Shown here piece after piece: positions 24,731-26,780 of a stretch of DNA of 26,780 nt. The stretch comes from WTJO01 sp965660165 (lineage in GTDB: Bacteria; Pseudomonadota; Alphaproteobacteria; Puniceispirillales; Puniceispirillaceae). Each line of letters begins with the position of its first letter. Positions within the stretch are counted from its first letter, which is position 1. A program made the translations under genes and the position numbers. The DNA lies in contig CBFHYU010000026.1 in assembly GCA_965660165.1 (NCBI GenBank), positions 1-26,780 of the forward strand, written 5' to 3'. The notes below the pieces were generated by a model. It made no database searches. It was not told the origin of the DNA and was given only the letters and a program-made list of their open reading frames with translations.

Positions 24731-26095
24731 ATGGGATTTATCAGTTTATTCAATAGGTTTTTATCATTTGAAGCAGTAAGCGTAAGAACTGTTGCTGTCA
24801 CCGCCTTGATTTCTTATTTACTGCAAATCAATGCTATTATTTCAGGCGAACCATTATATATGATTGCGCTCTACACGCTTCTGCCGTGGATTCCCATTAC
24901 CTTGTATGAAGGAATTTGGAAGGTTCAGAATTATGCTGCAGTTGCATTTTTAGGACTGTTCACAATTTTGCAAATTGGCCATTTTGCAGAACATCTTATT
25001 CAGGTGTTTCAGATTGATTTGATGAATGGTACTGTGGCCTGTCCACCGCCGATAGATAATCTGGCAAATTTTGGCAGAGCGGTGGAGATGGGGCTTCGAG
25101 ATGCCTTGTCAGAACCTAGCTTTTACAGTGTTGAGAAAATTATTAAACCTGGGGCTGATGGTTTGCCTATTCTAGGTTCGGATGGACAGCCGCTTATAGG
25201 CTCGGCTGCTTGTGCGGTATTTGGCCAGCTTGATCTTGAAATTGTGCATCTAATCTGGGAGCTTGTTGGTCTGTTTGGTACGGCTATCTGTTTATATTAT
25301 TTCCACAAGAACATCTTTTTATGGATTGCTTTTGCGGCTTTGTGCTGGCACGCGCTTGAGCATCTTACAATCACATATTTCTATTATTTTGAGCAGGAAA
25401 AACTATGGGAAGGGTTCAAACAGCTGTGGGCAACTTATCCTGTGGCTGGCAATGTATATGTTGCCCATCCAGTTGGAAAAGAAGAAGCTATGCTGAACTT
25501 CTATGAAGCAGGCGGTAAATTCGGGCTGATGGCCAAGCATGGCATGTTTGAACAGTTGACAGGATTTCAGGGCATGCCAGGACGTGCGCATCTGCATATG
25601 GGCTATAATATGACCATCACGATTCCAACTGTGCTTGGGTTTTTATGGGAATTGCGTAGGTTAAGAAACACCTATCTGGAAATGGCCTTTGGCAGATTAT
25701 CAGTCAAAGAATTGTCAACATTGTCACTGCGTGTAAAACAGGTGACATTCAAGTCAGGAGACACAATTTTTAAGCAAGGTGATATTGCACAATATTGCTA
25801 TGTGCTTACCAAAGGGTCAGTAAATGTGATGCTGAAAAAAGGAAAGGAACAGCAGATTCATATAGCCACCCTCAAAGAAGGTGATTTGTTCGGTGAAATC
25901 GGTCTGATAGATGAGACAAATAACACGCGAACAGCGACTATCATTGCCAACAGTTCGGTAAATTGTCTTCAGATTGATGCAGAGACATTTAAAGATTTAG
26001 TGAAAAGTGATGATGGTGAATTCAGGTCAGAAAACACAAGCGAGCAGATTAAGCAGCTTGTTAACTTCCGACTTTCGCAGAACAACGCTATGTGA
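24731..26095 (+). CDS. His-rich polytopic membrane protein with C-terminal cyclic-nucleotide-binding domain
   Basis: A 454-residue protein, membrane part not assigned to a family. Residues 1-315 contain about six hydrophobic helices. Two carry an H-x2-E-H motif: GHFAEH (His84, Glu87, His88) and WHALEH (His207, Glu210, His211). A third has Glu170-x2-His173-x3-Glu177 (LEIVHLIWE), and RAHLHMGYN adds His287 and His289. This suggests an intramembrane dimetal or haem site. Between them lies a loop (about 96-165) with Cys104 and Cys161, probably outside and possibly disulfide-linked. Residues about 322-445 form a canonical cyclic-nucleotide-binding domain (FKSGDTIFKQGD, LFGEIG at 386-391, TRTAT at 399-403). 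It could be a metalloenzyme, electron-transfer protein or sensor gated by a cyclic nucleotide. Confidence 0.75.
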   Translation: MGFISLFNRFLSFEAVSVRTVAVTALISYLLQINAIISGEPLYMIALYTLLPWIPITLYEGIWKVQNYAAVAFLGLFTILQIGHFAEHLIQVFQIDLMNGTVACPPPIDNLANFGRAVEMGLRDALSEPSFYSVEKIIKPGADGLPILGSDGQPLIGSAACAVFGQLDLEIVHLIWELVGLFGTAICLYYFHKNIFLWIAFAALCWHALEHLTITYFYYFEQEKLWEGFKQLWATYPVAGNVYVAHPVGKEEAMLNFYEAGGKFGLMAKHGMFEQLTGFQGMPGRAHLHMGYNMTITIPTVLGFLWELRRLRNTYLEMAFGRLSVKELSTLSLRVKQVTFKSGDTIFKQGDIAQYCYVLTKGSVNVMLKKGKEQQIHIATLKEGDLFGEIGLIDETNNTRTATIIANSSVNCLQIDAETFKDLVKSDDGEFRSENTSEQIKQLVNFRLSQNNAM

Positions 26096-26128
26096 TGGGC
26101 ACGCCTATCTAGCTTGGTGGTGAGAATT

Positions 26129-26419
26129 ATGACAAGGCAGATTTTCACACTTGTTACGCTTGCTATTTTAGGAAGCTTGGGATTGCATCTGGTATTTGTT
26201 CAAGCATCAGCTATCCTATTTAATCTCAATATCATCTTTGGCAAGGTATTGGCGATTTGTGGATTGAATGGGATATATGTAACTGAAAAGCCTATGATTT
26301 TGTGGATAATCTATCCTGCTTTTATCACAGTTCTGATTATAGCTGGGTCAGTTTTCATATGGATTGTAAAAGATATTATCGAAAATAAGCTGCTAACACA
26401 GCATGGTGAAGATAAATAA
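26129..26419 (+). CDS. Small two-span membrane protein
   Basis: A 96-residue protein with two hydrophobic stretches (about residues 5-33 and 55-80) and a charged cytoplasmic-looking end (KDIIENKLLTQHGEDK). No family is recognised. A longer reading from TTG at 26114 adds five residues; I prefer the ATG at 26129, although its ribosome-binding site is weak (GGTGAG four bases upstream). It starts 33 bases after the cNMP-domain membrane protein and is the last gene of the operon divergent from the NOS fusion. With the small protein at 24506 it may complete a three-subunit membrane complex. Confidence 0.6.
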   Translation: MTRQIFTLVTLAILGSLGLHLVFVQASAILFNLNIIFGKVLAICGLNGIYVTEKPMILWIIYPAFITVLIIAGSVFIWIVKDIIENKLLTQHGEDK

Positions 26420-26525
26420 TAGATCACGAGCATCGTCATCTGGTGGCTTTCAACGCTAGGCTGTTTGATAGGCTGGCAACCCGTTGCACACAGCAATAGT
26501 CACAACATCACTCAGGTTTTGCCTG

Positions 26526-26780
26526 CTATTTGTTGTTTTCTTTTGCTGCCTGTTCAAACTCTGCAATGGCATTATTGCTTAGAGGGCTGGTAACAAGCTC
26601 TGCCATCACATCAGGGTTCAATGTAAAGCAATTATGGCCATCTTGGGCAAGGTGACACATTTGCTCAACAGAGCGTACAGAGGCGATTAACATACGGCAG
26701 GGCCCTGGCGATGGCACACTTAATCTGGTGCCTATTGCGAAGGCAATGGGATGGATGCTGTTAAGGGCTTTGCAAGATGA
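26526..26780 (-). CDS. Transaldolase-family protein (C-terminal fragment; N-terminus beyond window)
   Basis: The minus strand is open from the right edge to a TAG at 26526, giving the last 84 residues of a protein. CRMLIASVRSVEQMCHLA followed by FTLNPDVMAEL and SPLSNNAIAEFEQAAK matches the C-terminal helices of transaldolase / fructose-6-phosphate aldolase-type TIM barrels (usual form L-x-A-S-x-R-S/N-x-x-Q). The catalytic lysine lies upstream, outside the window, so the subfamily cannot be told. It converges on the membrane operon, leaving a 106-base gap with no clear terminator. Confidence 0.75.
   Translation of the reverse strand, partial: SSCKALNSIHPIAFAIGTRLSVPSPGPCRMLIASVRSVEQMCHLAQDGHNCFTLNPDVMAELVTSPLSNNAIAEFEQAAKENNK

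Noticed and set aside
26476..26525. Terminator between the membrane operon and the transaldolase gene
   Set aside because: GCAAC-CC-GTTGC (26476-26487) and CAGG-TTTTG-CCTG (26513-26525) are very short stems with no T run on either strand.

Overview
The window looks like a chromosomal segment of a marine alphaproteobacterium, plausibly of the SAR116 / Puniceispirillum type. The basis is a DMSP demethylase (DmdA), a heterotetrameric sarcosine oxidase operon, alphaproteobacterial small families (DUF2842, DUF1127) and a zinc-ribbon DinB. The assignment is inferred from gene content only; there is no rRNA or other phylogenetic marker. Genes are densely packed, with several tail-to-tail pairs separated by fewer than 10 bases. 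I saw no tRNA, CRISPR array, insertion sequence or prophage. Layout: (1) 1-4386, minus strand: soxB-soxD-soxA of sarcosine oxidase, with soxA cut by the left edge. (2) 4521-5996, minus: a GGCT-like protein, a TSUP (TauE/SafE-type) permease and a DUF2842 membrane protein, tightly linked. (3) 6111-7472, minus: DNA polymerase IV. (4) 7841-8797: a DUF1127 small protein and a GST-family protein converge on a strong bidirectional terminator. (5) 8853-12228: a GT9-like glycosyltransferase (minus), divergent from a plus-strand set of DUF6165, a 3-hydroxyisobutyrate-dehydrogenase-like oxidoreductase and panC. (6) 12234-15664: a sugar-related block in which a ROK regulator and a type I GAPDH (minus) diverge from an aldose 1-epimerase, with a 27-base palindrome between them. 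(7) 15672-18425: aroQ, dmdA and a divergent L-2-keto-3-deoxyarabonate dehydratase. (8) 18578-21039: an unrecognised coiled-coil protein, a YczE-like membrane protein and an uncharacterised polytopic membrane protein. (9) 21164-26419: the most unusual part, described next. (10) 26526 to the right edge: the C-terminal end of a transaldolase-family protein. The standout is a 1042-residue minus-strand protein that reads as a self-contained bacterial nitric oxide synthase. It has two cyclic-nucleotide-binding-type domains, a BFD/NirB-type [2Fe-2S] domain, an FAD/NAD(P)H ferredoxin-reductase module and a C-terminal NOS oxygenase domain that retains the haem cysteine and the arginine-binding glutamate. 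It is transcribed divergently from three membrane genes. The middle one is a polytopic protein with two intramembrane H-x2-E-H motifs and its own C-terminal cyclic-nucleotide-binding domain. I infer that these four genes form a cyclic-nucleotide-responsive NO (or N-oxide) production and membrane-response system; I know of no described system with this layout. Metabolically, sarcosine oxidase (5,10-methylene-THF) and DmdA (5-methyl-THF) both feed the folate one-carbon pool, while the epimerase, ketodeoxyarabonate dehydratase, ROK regulator and GAPDH point to use of plant or algal sugars.
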